Positions 10,698-22,222 of a stretch of DNA of 64,000 nt are shown here, one piece after another (the stretch's first letter is position 1; the number at the start of each line of letters is the position of its first letter). A program made the position numbers and the translations under genes. The DNA is from Ectobius pallidus (lineage: Eukaryota > Arthropoda > Insecta > Blattodea > Ectobiidae). Under the pieces are notes generated by a model that saw nothing but the letters and a program-made list of their open reading frames with translations, did no database searches and was not told the DNA's origin. The stretch lies in NCBI GenBank assembly GCA_964059195.1, contig CAXKWD010000008.1, forward strand, positions 45,437,502 to 45,501,501, written 5' to 3'.

Positions 10698-11180
10698 AGC
10701 TCAGTTTATTTAAACGGAATGAATGAATAGAAAATTCTAGATCTTAAACTTAGGCAATGATGTGATTTTAACTTCAAATTCTGATTACTCATAGAGGCAT
10801 ATGAAACTCTTAATTAATCAAATATCCATGTTGTTTTACACTCACCCGATTTCCTGAGGTGAAGCACTTGTAGACATACTATACTCAAAAACTACATCAC
10901 GACTCGGTATGCACACAATCACTGACTGCGGTGCTGAAGACAAAAAGGAAGCTCGCTCAACCAGCATGCCGTGCAAGCGTAGAAGGTAACGGAAATAAAT
11001 GGAAATATCCAGAATCTACATAAGCAGATGACGGGGGTGTACACAGCAGGTGTTACACAGGTAAGGCATTTAAAAGTGGAAAAGGTCTATATACTTGGGT
11101 ACCTTAAGTAAGAAAATGACATCCCAAATGCTCCATCTTGAAGAAAGCAACACATCTAGATTTTCAGTTTGAATGAAGTC
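10698..11180. other. Gap without gene
   Basis: No domain or repeat recognised. It ends at the TAA flanking the following MITE. Confidence 0.5.
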
Positions 11181-11183
11181 TAA

Positions 11184-11832
11184 AGCCGATGTCCCACGAT
11201 CCAATTTTTGGTCCAAATGTCTGCAAACCGTCAGATTGGATCGTGTGACATGGCCGACTGTCATTGCACACAATTTCATCCTATATTTTTCATACAATTA
11301 TTTTGCATGCAACGGAATAGAAACGTTTCTATTTTTCCATCCAAAAGTATGAAATCAACCAATGAGCGTCATTCTATCCCCGCGTGACGTGCATGACGTA
11401 GAAACATGGCTTCTTCCTCTGTACAGCTGATTCTCTCCGTTGCCAGCGCTCGCTCGGCCAGCGAACATAACCAAAAAGATAAAATATTATAACATTAAAG
11501 TCAAGAAGATTAACGGATGCTAAGACTTTGAATTTAACAATATTAACAACAATTATTATTACAACCGGCATAAAAGCTGAGGTGCTCTGGAAATTATGAT
11601 AAAAATTCCGTAAAAAATGTTACTTGTGTCAAGACCATCTACATAGATGGTCGTGCGTACATATCGACCGCCATGTCGATTGTAGTAGACATCGATTTTC
11701 GTTTCGGGAGAACAGCTGGCGCTGGATATTGGACCAATACGCACTCTCGTGTGCACAGTCAGAAATAATTGTATAGAAATTCTACTTGATACAAAATTTT
11801 CAACCAACAAATTGGATCGTGGGACATCGGCT
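11184..11832. mobile_element. 649-bp MITE, Harbinger-like
   Basis: Ends are ~29-bp inverted repeats: 11184 onward reads agccgatgtcccacgatcc, and the complement of 11832 backwards reads the same. TAA flanks both sides (11181-11183, 11833-11835), a 3-bp duplication that suits PIF/Harbinger. A third, partial copy of the terminal sequence lies inverted at about 11230-11255 (ttggatcgtgtgacatgg), so the left end can fold on itself. No transposase motif is visible inside, hence non-autonomous. The superfamily is inferred from the target site alone. Confidence 0.75.
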
Positions 11833-11835
11833 TAA

Positions 11836-12487
11836 GGATACCATAATCACTTAATGCTACTCTGGGGGTTGCGTCTGAGTCATGTGATGATATAAAAATG
11901 TTGTATGTCATTAACATGTTTCGTTTCACAGAAATGACCATAGAGTAAAAACTATTTGCTATAGAAACTTGCAAAAAACGGTTTTGTAATCATATTAAAC
12001 TGGTCTACATTATTTCTTCTAACAGGTATGGAGTTAAAATAGTTTATGCTACCAAAGAATTACACTTTTTTGTTGGAAAATTGGGAACATGATCCTGTAG
12101 TATGTGTTTGCATGAAATTTCAATGGAAGATGATGTCGTACCTTAAAGTACATCCAAACAAAGTGTTTGAATAACTTAATAATAATTCTTTCCCGTTTAC
12201 TAGAAGTTTCAAATGTCAATGGTTTCAATTTTCTGGTATCTTTTTTAAAACAAACAGCAATATCCAAGTTTCAAAATGTAATATATTTTTAGAGCAAAAG
12301 ATACAACAATGTTAGGCCTATGATTTAAATTTTGACATTTGACATTACTTTGGCATTCCACCTTGCTTTAAATTGAATAACTATCATATCAAATTGAATA
12401 CTATCAATTCAATTGTGATTACACACATGAAACAGATAAAATACAAATAAACTGGTAACACTTAGCCTATTCCAGACTGCTTGTAGT
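11836..12487. other. Gap without gene
   Basis: AT-rich sequence between the MITE and the hAT element; open frames here are short and show no known motif. Confidence 0.5.
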
Positions 12488-12813
12488 GTATTTTTCAGTG
12501 GCGGCTCGTGGCCGAAAATTAGGTGAAGAGAAAAAAATGCCACATGCTTATGTTAAAAACTGAACTCACCTATGTCTTGTATACCAAATCAATCCTTCGG
12601 TCCTTCAAGGCTGCAAACTTGTCAGTGATGACTGCTTTTCTTCTAGCTGCAGTAGAAGTTCTTTTTGAATTGAAATATTTGCTAAACAAGAAAGCCTGTC
12701 TTCTGAAATTGTATTCCTGAGGTAAGTTTTTACACGTTTCAGGCACGAAAAGCTTCTTTCCACAGATGCTGTAGTAGAAGAGATGGACATAATAAGGGAG
12801 AATAATTTGTAAG

Positions 12814-12912
12814 TGATTTATGTATAGCGTAGAGCTTTATCACTGGTACTCACTACTAAATTGCGGTATTTTGTTACCTGTTGGAGCGCTTTCAACCGCA
12901 TGGAGCGGCCAT
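12814..12912 (+). repeat. Left arm of 99-bp perfect inverted repeat
   Basis: The exact reverse complement of 14042-14140, checked base by base. In this arm the sequence runs opposite to the Penelope coding strand, so it is an inverted copy of the region where the truncated ORF begins. Confidence 0.97.
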
Positions 12913-12914
12913 CT

Positions 12915-14093
12915 TCAGCAACTGACTTCCGTGGTGGTGTTGTTGTTGTTGGGAAGACATTTCTGGATAACTGTATCGTACAGCGCATGCGATTTGAATT
13001 GTAACTGTTCGTTTAGGATGTTGGTGTTGTCTTGTGTGGTGTGTCTGTATATTTCATATTGTTCGAGTGTGTTGAGTGTGTGACCTTTGTGGTTAATGTG
13101 TAGGATTTCCATGTCTGTATTGATGTCTGCGTATTCGTGTCCTGTGGTTATTATATGGTTTGCATAGGCAGAGTCTGTGTTTTGTTTGAGAGCTCGTATG
13201 TGTTCTGTGTATCGTGTTTTGAAACTTCGGCCTGTTTGTCCTATGTAGAATTTTGGGCAGTCATTGGATTTTAGTTTGTAGACTCCTGGGTTGTTGTATT
13301 TGTTTGTGTGTTGTTTGTTGTCTGTGGGTTGTATTTTGTTGATTGTTTTGTTCTTTGTTCTGAATGCTATTTTCTATCCTTGTTTTCTGAATTGTTGGGC
13401 GATTTTCTGTGTATGTGTGTTGAAGTATGTGAGTGTGATGTATTTGTCTTTTTTCTTTTCTGTGTTTTGGTCATTTTTCTTCGTTCTGATTTTGTGTAGT
13501 AGGTTGTCAATGACTGTGTGGTTGTAGCCATTGGTAATGGCTAAGTGTTTTATGGTGTTAAGTTCTTCTTTGTGGTCTTCAGCGGATAGTGGTGTGTTTT
13601 CAAGTCTGTGGAGCATGGATCGGAATGCAGCATGTTTGTGTTGTGTTGGGTGGTTGGAGCTGTTGTGTATCAGTGTGTCTGTCATTGTGGGTTTTCTGTA
13701 TATTTTGAATTTATGTTTCTGTGTGCTGTCTTTTGTGATAGTGAAATCTAGGAAATTGAGGGTTTTGTTTATTTCAAATTCTGCTGTGTATTGTATGTTT
13801 TTGTGGATTTTATTGATGTGGTGTAGTAGTTGTGTGCATTGTCTGGTGTTGCCTCTGTATAGTACGATGATATCATCTACGTATCTGTGCCAGTAGATTA
13901 TTTTGTGTGTGTGTTTGTTGTTGTGGAGGATTTTGTTGTGTTCTATGTGTTGGAGAAATATCTCTGCTAGTATGCTGGATATGGGGGAGCCCATGGGAAG
14001 GCCATCTGGTTGAGTGTAGTGTTTGTTCTCGAAGGTGAAGTATGGCCGCTCCATGCGGTTGAAAGCGCTCCAACAGGTAACAAAATACCGCAA
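12915..14093 (-). pseudogene. Penelope RT plus GIY-YIG endonuclease
   Basis: A 393-codon open stretch with a single TAG at 13374-13376. It starts without an upstream ATG; the first Met is at 14054, inside the inverted-repeat arm. Residues ~25-50 hold LPMGSPISSILAEIFLQ and residues ~70-80 RYVDDIIVLYRG, the RT B and C motifs with the catalytic Asp pair intact. After the TAG comes the GIY-YIG nuclease: GVYKLKSND, FYIGQTGRSFKTRYTEH, then DSAYANHIITTGH. The N-terminal half of a normal Penelope protein is absent. The order RT then GIY-YIG is diagnostic of Penelope-like elements. Confidence 0.9.
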
Positions 14094-14140
14094 TTTAGTA
14101 GTGAGTACCAGTGATAAAGCTCTACGCTATACATAAATCA
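14042..14140 (-). repeat. Right arm of 99-bp perfect inverted repeat
   Basis: Pairs with 12814-12912. It carries the beginning of the retained Penelope reading frame (MERPYF region) and about 85 bases upstream of it. Confidence 0.97.
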
Positions 14141-16720
14141 TTAAGATTATCGCTACAGAATGGACAAAACTCAAGAATTTGTAAGTGTCCGTAAAAATTT
14201 CCTTATCCTGATTAAGCATTTCTAACATCTTTCCGGCGGAAATATTTCTGTACTTCTCATCGGCATACAAAATAGAGAGTTAGTTTTTTAAGCGATGTAA
14301 GTTAGGAAACACAGGTCCAAAGAAATCTTGCAAGTTTTCAAGGACACTAGATGGAAAATATTTGTGGTACTTTTCAAATTGTGTGGTATCAGCAAGGCAA
14401 ACAAATTGAATTTTTTCACAGTCGCGAAATCTCTCATCCATTTCCATCAAAATGTTATCAAAAATTTCGTAATACAATACTCGAAACATCTGAACACATT
14501 CATCCTGAGAACGGGAACTGTAGCCTACTCTTGTGTTAGGCGCAGATCCGTCATTTTGCTGGCCTTTTCAAAGAGAATTGAAAAATACAGTTCGTTCCTC
14601 TTGCTTCTTAGCATATCACAAGTAGTCCTTATTTTTGATATGCAGTAGTGAACATCTAATGACTTCTTCTGCAAAACATTGAACAATATATCTGTCAAAG
14701 AAAATATGTCATGAAACACTACTGCCAGAAATGTGAAGTCAAAATTATCCATGTCGTAAAGAAAACCTCTAGCAAGTCGAGAGGAAGTATCATCAGACTT
14801 TTCACAGGAATTTACGCCTATGGCTTCGAAAATTTCTTTCAACTTTTCCCAGTCATCCACAATCACACGCAATACTTTCGAGTTGGAGCTCCAGCGAACA
14901 GATGTTACAGTTGGAATGCGCGGTCCCAATGCAGAAGTAATTGCGTAGGTTCTCTTTGCCGAGTGGTGGAAAAAAGCAGGAATTCCAGTAATAGAAGAAA
15001 AAAATATGCGACACTTTCGTATATTTTTGCAACTCTGCTGTAAGACTAGATTTAGGCGGTGTGCCAAACAGTGAAGAAATACTGCAAAAGGAGCTTTCTC
15101 CTTAACTCTTTTCTGAAGTCCATTTAAATGGCCAGACATCACACTTGCACCATCATAACACTGCCCTATTAATTTTTGTTCATAGCCAAATGGTCTCAAG
15201 ATGTTGTCCAATAAACCAAACAAAGATTCGGATGTTCTATCGGCACTTACATCATAGAAACCTAAGAAACGCTCCCCTATGGCACCTTCATCATTAACTA
15301 ATCTCACTATTACAGAACACTGAGACACCTGTGTAATATCTGTCGTGTCATCCACCTGGACAGAAAAAAAAACAGCAGTTTCCAATTCAGTTTTTACAAA
15401 GTCATTGATGTAGTCTGAAATGCACTCAATTAGTTCATTCTGAATGGTTTTTGATTCGCCACTGAATACACTTTTTATCTTGGAATACTGGTTCTGTATT
15501 TCTACAGGACTCCTTGATACCAGCACCTTCAACATTTCTTTAAAATTCCCACGATTTATTGAGTCTATTGTTTCATCGTGACCGCGAAATGCTAATTCTT
15601 GCTTACTTAAAAAGAGTACTGTATCAATCACTAACTTTAGAAAAAGTCTGTTTAGACGCACGTTTTCATTGTACTGCGCCATGTACAATCTGGCAGTTTT
15701 CTGTAGGGCTTCTGAAATTGTATTTAGATTTTTTTCTAAAGTTTTCAAATCTACCTGACACTTGATGTGCTCTGCCGAATCTGAGTGTTTACGTAACTAT
15801 CGTGTCATATTCAATAAGCCAGCATATCCTTCTCTATTCCAAACGTTGCTTTTATTGCTAAGAAGCAAGCATGGCCAACAAAACAATTTCTGCAGAGCTG
15901 GAGAAGAGCACAACCATGGAAATTCTTTAAACCACGATGATTTGAAAGTAATATTGTAGCATTTACCTATATTTTTCACTTCTTTTGTACCACGTAACCC
16001 TAGAATTTCGGTGGGACGTCCACATCTTAAAAGTGCCTTTTTGTCAGGTTCCTTAAATCGACAAAATGGCGTCTCCAACAACACGCACACGATATCATAT
16101 TGAGGATTCATGACAAAAACAGTTGTTCTTCAAAGCCACGGTGTGAGATACTGCCAACGACAATGCCTGTACACGTGCAGCCTCTGAAAATATCACGTGA
16201 CTTCTTTACAGAGAAGTCTGGTGGAGACTGAGAGAACTGTTGGACACCTTCACGGGTAGTCTGATCCCCTCAGCAAGAAGACAGTGGGATAAGCGAGAAA
16301 ACGGCTGGTTTCCATGAGCCCACACCCCCATTTTTAGTGGAACAGACTACTCATGCATCTGGGAAGGTTCAGCTTCAATGCTAGGAGGACTTGAGAGCTC
16401 ACTGCCTCCTAGCGTTGACACCAGTCGTGGCGGGATATTGAAAATTGTAGAAATACATTATAGTAAAAACGAACATTCGTGATATGGAAAATAAACTTTA
16501 AAAATACGTATTGTAAAGGAAAAATACTGGTGAAGTGCTACTTCACCTACTTCCCCTGAATAGCCGCCACTGGTATTTTTGTTTCTTGTGATTTTCTTAA
16601 TAAATTTCAATTTCCACAAATCTTTAAGGTGTAGCATTTCCTTGAGTTTCACAGAGAAACAAACAAGAGAGTGCATTGCAGTACTCAACAGAATAATTTT
16701 AATACTGCTCATTACACATA

Positions 16721-17541
16721 TTAGAAAAGGGGTTCATCCTCGTCATAGTTACTATCATCATCATCATCACCATCATCATCTTCAACCTCCGTCTCTTCAT
16801 AATTGCCCGAAATGTTTTCATACTTCTCTGGATTGGCTTCACATGCACACAATTCAGAACAGGGCACTTTTCTTGAGAAATATTTGCAGCTATTACATTT
16901 TGACTTAAGACATTCAAATTTGATTAGTTCTAGCACGTCAAAAGGAGCAGATGGTTTGGTGCACATGATTGGGACCCTTCGATTATTCTCTTCAGTCCAA
17001 CCAAAATCTGCTGGTGACGACAAATTCGGATATGGTTGATTGCATCTATGCCACTCCATTGCTAGCAGATATGCCCTAAGTATAGCTGGTTCGAGTGATG
17101 TTTGTATGAGAGGAAATGACTCAGTCCCAGAGCGCTTCTGGGTAAAAAGCCACCACATTAGTTCACCAACTTCCTTTATGTTCGTTTTGGGAACATACAC
17201 TTGACATATGAACCTTCCAACAGCTGTTGGCGTTTCTTTGCTCACAGTTTCCATCTTTTCCAGATTTGCCAAACGAGTGAGAACAACATCCTCAGCAGCT
17301 AAAATGGCTGACACATCAACACTAGTAAAACTACGTTCCAGAAGGTTATTTTCCCTTTTCAAGAGAAGGAACCAGTAATATCTGATAATGCATGGAAGCC
17401 TAGAAGTGAGTCGGAACACAGTCGGCCAAGTTCCTCATAAATTGATGACAAAAGAACATGGCCAGTTACGACACATGTGTATTTTTCTTTTGATAGCATT
17501 GAATATTTACTTAAAGTCAAAATAAAGACATATAGACCCAT
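16721..17541 (-). pseudogene. C-terminal part of a TE-derived Cys-rich protein
   Basis: The frame from 17541 contains LLGFHALSDITGSF; a frameshift near 17360-17400 leads to the frame ending at 16721. That frame has YPNLSSPADFGWTEE, a Pro-Met-x-Thr-Lys block, then a Cys-rich tail (CLKSKCNSCKYF, CSELCACEANP) and a very acidic end encoded by GAT/GAC repeats. This layout is that of a large, repeated arthropod family usually embedded in transposons; I do not know its superfamily. Only the C-terminal ~270 residues are here. The 5' side ends where the large inverted repeat begins. Confidence 0.6.
16752..16780 (+). repeat. (CAT)n microsatellite
   Basis: A run of CAT units with a CAC interruption. 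On the minus strand it encodes the Asp-rich end of the TE-derived protein. Confidence 0.85.
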
Positions 17542-18357
17542 TTCATCTCAGATCATACAGGGGGTGTCACATCAACATCATGGATTTTGCTGAAAAAAAT
17601 ATATGTTAAAGGACCACATGACCTATCTTCAGAAATGAAATATTTTCCTTCTCACTTGATTTGTAACAATGTTACAGGCACACAAAGAATTGGGATATTG
17701 GTAAAAAGTTGTACGCAAGGAAAATATTGCAATTTTCAAAGCGCTATAAATCAGAAACCAAAGATTATGGAGACTTGAGGTTTTTTTATTTGAAAGCCTG
17801 TTCATAGTAGTTTCAAATCATGATATAGGAAGACATTTTTGAAATTCTCTTTAACCCTAAAATTCAACATGAAAATACAAAAAATTGAATTTTTTTCCAA
17901 AGTTCATGTATTTTTTTGAAAATGTTAACAGTCGTAAGTCATGACTTTTATTGGGATAATATGGTATGGAAACTGGACTAATTATTAGCAATAAAATTTC
18001 TGCCCAAGCTTCTCACATTAAGTAGATAAATCTTTGTAAAAAGTGAGAAAACACTTTTTTGACTGTTCTTTAGAAATGATTTTCTCCAAAACACCCATCT
18101 CAAAAGTTTTGAAAATTACACAAAATATTCTTTGATGTTTGTTCTTATAGGTGGTACAATCACATTGGGGGATATTTGTGTGGAAAACCTGAGAGAATTT
18201 TTTCAAAACTACTCTACCTGTTCCATAATGTTGGCCATTTAGTATATAATGTATTACATTGACAACACTGTTTTGCCAAATGTTTTCAATGTACACAGTT
18301 CTATTAAATGAAATTGTATTGAAAGATCACACCATAGATGGTTGAGTCCATTTCCGG
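17528..18357 (+). repeat. Left arm of ~0.83-kb inverted repeat
   Basis: Almost the whole arm is the reverse complement of 19508-20354, with scattered substitutions and small indels. The outer end starts acatatagaccc then atttcatctcagatcatacag; the inner end is gatggttgagtccatttcc. The outermost ~100 bases differ by a ~30-base indel. No transposase motif is visible in the arm. Confidence 0.95.
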
Positions 18358-19507
18358 AGTGACGTCACTTGAATAACATAAACATGCATTGAGGAAATGT
18401 TCATCGTAATCTTGATGTTTATGAAGCTAATTGAATACACATGTAAATGTATTGGAACTGTATACAATCGGAGGACCAGCTATAATTGTAGCTAAAAGAT
18501 GTAGCTTATTGACATTGTTACTTCTCACTAGCTAGAATATTTGCGTATTAATGTTCGTAGAAATGATAAAATTCGAATGTTTACAGTATCTGAAGCTCAG
18601 AATGAGGATTTGCATTGAATTAAGTGATTGACACACTTGCGAATTGATAAATGTCTACATTTATTATCAAAGCCTTGGTCGAAATATGCTGTTAAACTTA
18701 CCTTCGGTATGTGATTCACGAAATTACTCACAAAATGAAGGATTTTCCCCTTGATTACTTTGAATGTCCTGAGGATTGATGAAGATTTATTATCTTCGTA
18801 AAGAAGTCCTTGAGGTCCTTAATATTGTGTTACATGCAATCTTCATGGTCGTTGAATTACTGAATCCATGATAAAAATGAAGAAAAAGGCCTTTCGCCCG
18901 AAATTAGCAATATCTTGAAATGCTAGAAACCTTTAATAAGTTGAAAAAGAACTCCTTGCTCTTGGAAAAGGTGAATGGAACGTGGATGACGCTATCCTTT
19001 TTGAAGAAGTGTGATTAAAAAAAACAGAAGGTTGAAATAATTAGATATTCGCCAACCCAAAAAATAGCTTGATCAAAATATATTGAATTAATTAATCTAT
19101 TCATGAAAAAACACTACACTAAATATAATAATCTCACGATAAATAAAAATAAACAAAGAAATGTTTTAATAGGAAAGTATTTAGAAATAAATTTCCCATG
19201 TGCTTCTCAAGCTGAATCATTCTTTTCCACATGGACAGTCAGCCCAGCTTCATAAGTTTAATGCGGAACATATGAAGATGACAGAAGAACTCTTCTCAGC
19301 AATGTGATGTTACAAGTGAAAAATATAGGCCTAATGTTATTTCAGTATTTGTATATGTTAACATATATATTTTACCTTATGTAGTTTTGTCTAAATCTAG
19401 TGATTAATATTAATAATTAATTGAAACTCATGAACTCTCACAAAGAACCAGCAATACCCTTTGCTGAATTTGGACTCAAAAACCTCTCTAGTGGTAAGAT
19501 TTCCAAT
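18358..19507. other. Spacer between the large inverted-repeat arms
   Basis: 1.15 kb, AT-rich, with no long open frame and no TE domain recognised. It contains no sequence that pairs with itself at obvious length, and forms the loop of the potential hairpin. Confidence 0.6.
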
Positions 19508-20354
19508 CCCGAAATGGACTCAACCATCTATGATGTGATCTTTCAATACAATTTCATTTAATAGAACTGTGTACATTGAAAACATTTGGCAAAACAGTGT
19601 TGTCAATGTAATACATTATATACGGTACTAAATGTCCAACATTATGGAACAGGTAGAGTAGTTTTGAAAAAATTCTCTCAGGTTTTCCACACAAATATCC
19701 CCCAATGTGATTGTACCACCTATAAGAACAAACATCAAAGAATATTTTGTGTAATTTTCAAAACTTTTGAGATGGGTGTTTTGGAGAAAATCATTTCTAA
19801 AGAACAGTCAAAAAAGTGTTTTCTCACTTTTTACAAAGATTTATCTACTTAATGTGAGAAGCTAGGGCAGAAATTTTATTGCTAATAATTAGTCCAGTTT
19901 CCATACCATATTATCCCAATAAAAGTCATGACTTACGACTGTTAACATTTTCAAAAAAATACATGAACTTTGGAAAAAAATTCAATTTTTTGTATTTTCA
20001 TGTTGAATTTTAGAGTTAAAGAGAATTTCAAAAATGTCTTCCTATATCATGATTTGAAACTACTATGAACAGGCTTTCAAATAAAAAAAACCTCAAGTCT
20101 CCATAATCTTTGGTTTCTGATTTATAGCGCTTTGAAAATTGCAATATTTTCCTTGCGTACAACTTTTTACCAAAAATCCCAATTCTTTGTGTGCCTGTAA
20201 CATTGTTACAAATCAAGTGAGAAGGAAAATATTTCATTTCTGAAGATAGGTCATGTGGTCCTTTAACATATATTATTTTAAGCCGATTTTGAAATCCAAA
20301 GGTGACACATTTGGTACTAAGCTGTATGATTTGAGATGAAATTGGTCTATATAT
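19508..20354 (-). repeat. Right arm of ~0.83-kb inverted repeat
   Basis: Partner of 17528-18357. The pairing continues up to the complement of tatatatagacca near 20354. An 88-codon frame (19586-19852) and its counterpart in the other arm are mirror images of each other and do not look coding. Likely a foldback or long-TIR DNA transposon without its transposase. Confidence 0.95.
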
Positions 20355-20969
20355 GTATGTATTGATAACAGGCTATCAAATATACCAATAAATAGTCATA
20401 AAATTGATTTATTCTTCCATAATTAATTTGAAAGGGATTGCATCGCAAATTTAATACAGTCCACTTAATATTCTTGCTGTTAATATTCTTAACAGCAAAC
20501 CTCAGTATTAACCAGAGGATATGACCCTTTTCATTGGTCGTTCTGGGTCGCGATAATACTAGCGTTAAATATTCAATTCTTCCTGGCCTGGAATTAGGCC
20601 TACTTTTAGTGGTTAATCCGGGCCGTCATATTTCTAGTGAAGTGAAAGTGTTAATTTAATTTTTCCTGGACTGGAATTACCAGTTTGTTAGTTTGTCTTA
20701 GCTTTCCTTCATGTGACACACGTTGTAGTCTAAGCTAAAACTACATAAAGTGTTTTAACAAGTGATTTTTATATTCCTGGCATTCAGTGATCCATCCAGT
20801 TTGAGTTTATCAAGTATTTATTTGATAAATTGACCCTCAATGTGTATTTTTCTCTGTGTCTTACACGTTTGAGGATAAGTGTGTGTATAACCTCTGAAAA
20901 TACCAACACAAACACAGAATCACACACATTGACAGTAATGAAAATACAATTTCAACTACTTTCCTCTAG
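20355..20969. other. Gap without gene
   Basis: No recognised domain. A duplicated ttaatattctt motif occurs near 20465-20495. It ends at the CCCT target site of the second gypsy element. Confidence 0.5.
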
Positions 20970-20973
20970 CCCT

Positions 20974-22205
20974 TGTTCCGTGCATAGCTTTCTACGCCAT
21001 TTGGAAGTTTATAGTTATTGTATGCACTTCACTTCACGCACACAAACTGTTAATGATACAGGATATAGTATTTCTTCTCTTGTAAAAAGTTATTCTATTT
21101 GTATCACATTATGTCATATAGTATCCTACTTAAATATGCTAGGCGCTGGTATGCGATTTGTTTATTCTCTCCGTAGGTTCAAGTCTAGTTATATATGCTA
21201 TTCTGTCTGTAACGCTTAGTCTAGTAGGGGCGCTGAGTAGAAGCGTTAGGCGCATCTCGGCTCTGCCTCATGGGAACGGACTAGCCGCCCGCTCTGTTCT
21301 CTATCTGTCTTCCGCTGTTATCTTCTGAGTTGGATTGCTTGTGGACTTCTGTGTGAAATATTGTTCGTCTGGGATCTCTTCGGGATGACTTGAAATACAG
21401 GTGAGCCAGGCATACATTCTAATGTAGTGTATTTTTCAGATTAGTTTCTTTCTTTTTTATTATTTTGTTGATCATTGTTTGATATACTAAAATGTAAATT
21501 CTCCCCTCGCTCGCCTGGCTTTCTCGCCAGATCATTTCTTTCGGCCATCTTTCAAAATTATAGTATCCCAAAGATGTCTGTATGACTGAATCGTATGCTT
21601 GATGTGTGTGTGAGTCCAACTCCCTTCCTTTCTTCCTTTCTTCTTCTTCTTTCTGCCCTTCAGGCATTTTCTTTTACATGCAAAGGTAAATTTCTTTTTG
21701 ATTTACATTAAAGATCTAGATCTTATATAAATTTAGAGGCAGACATTTTTGTACTACCAGGCTAATATAACCGAGAAATATCAAGATGGTTACTTATGCA
21801 TTCTTATTTATGTAATTCTGTTGAAGCATTTAAACCAAAATAACTATAACTATAAATTATTATAGGTTGTACCATACACATTTCTTTGGAGTTACTCTCA
21901 TTATTACATTTATATAAAGCACCTCATAATCTAATATATATATTCAGTAAATTCATGGTCTGTCTGTTTTGCTAGATTATTTTGTTATTATATTATAAAT
22001 AAATATGTTAAATTGAAATTTATAATCTTTTCTATTTTATGGGCTAAATAATTATCCAGCCACTTCCATTCCTTATTGAATGCTCTTTGCCAATCCCCTA
22101 TCCATATGCACTGGTTTCCCATATTCTATAATGGAACTGTACATCAGAAGACTTCAAGTGGGGAAATTCCCCAGTTATCTACAGTGCGGGGAGCAATCTG
22201 CAGCA
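20974..22205 (+). repeat. 5' LTR of second gypsy
   Basis: 1,232 bp, TG...CA. It differs from the 3' LTR mainly by lacking about 33 bases near 21243 (a gagcatgacctcccctctt-containing stretch) and by point changes. An 82-codon minus-strand frame (21419-21667) is repeated in the other LTR and is not a gene. Confidence 0.93.
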
Positions 22206-22206
22206 G

Positions 22207-22222
22207 TGGTAGCAGCGCTCCG
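22207..22222 (+). other. Probable primer-binding site
   Basis: TGGTAGCAGCGCTCCG begins one base after the LTR. The third gypsy element has TGGTAGCACG at the corresponding place, supporting its role as a primer site. I could not match it to a specific tRNA. Confidence 0.5.

Larger units (their letters stand above)
12816..14175 (-). mobile_element. Penelope-like element inserted in hAT
   Basis: The insertion is bounded by a 12-bp target-site duplication, aatttgtaagtg (12804-12815 and 14176-14187). Inside are 99-bp perfect inverted repeats at 12814-12912 and 14042-14140; the left arm overlaps the duplication by two bases. The minus strand codes for the Penelope RT and a GIY-YIG endonuclease. 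About 35 bases lie between the right arm and the right duplication. Inverted partial copies at the ends are a known habit of Penelope-like elements, and the coding part is 5' truncated. Confidence 0.88.
12605..16111 (-). pseudogene. hAT transposase, TTF/ZMYM1-like, broken
   Basis: ATG at 16111. The N-terminal ~100 residues are a TTF-type zinc finger (WFKEFPWL, then FCWPCLLL). A TAG at 15797-15799 interrupts it, but the frame continues. The long body to 14525 matches the DUF4371 part of hAT transposases: VDDTTDIT, CYDGASVMSG, CLAHRLNLV, and VRWSS. A one-base frameshift near 14535 leads into CVQMFRVLYYEIFD. A Penelope-like element then interrupts the gene at 12816-14175. Past it, the dimerisation motif TTASVERSFSCLKR sits at ~12750 and the frame ends at 12605. 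Across the insertion the frames match exactly once the 12-bp duplication is discounted, so the insertion came after transposition. The stop and frameshift make it non-functional in any case. Confidence 0.88.
12496..16572 (-). mobile_element. hAT transposon, split by a Penelope insertion
   Basis: The left end is CAGTGGCGGCT (12496-12506) and the right end is its exact inverse (16562-16572); longer, weaker similarity follows (a ggtgaag motif on both sides). GTATTTTT occurs at 12488-12495 and again at 16573-16580, a perfect 8-bp duplication, diagnostic of hAT. The transposase is on the minus strand. Without the 1.36-kb insertion and one 12-bp duplicate the element would be about 2.7 kb. Confidence 0.93.

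Noticed and set aside
11559..11810. Minus-strand frame inside the MITE, considered as transposase remnant
   Set aside because: No transposase motif could be found and the frame is short.
13531..13896. Plus-strand frame of 121 codons
   Set aside because: It is the antisense shadow of the Penelope RT.
14525..15748. A domesticated hAT gene (407 open codons)
   Set aside because: It still lies between hAT terminal repeats with an 8-bp duplication, and is broken by a stop, a frameshift and an insertion.
19586..19852. 88-codon frame mirrored at 18018-18296
   Set aside because: It is the two arms of one inverted repeat; nothing suggests coding.
21419..21667. Minus-strand frame repeated at 27205-27405
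   Set aside because: It exists twice only because it lies in both LTRs; low-complexity Glu/Lys start from a CTT repeat.
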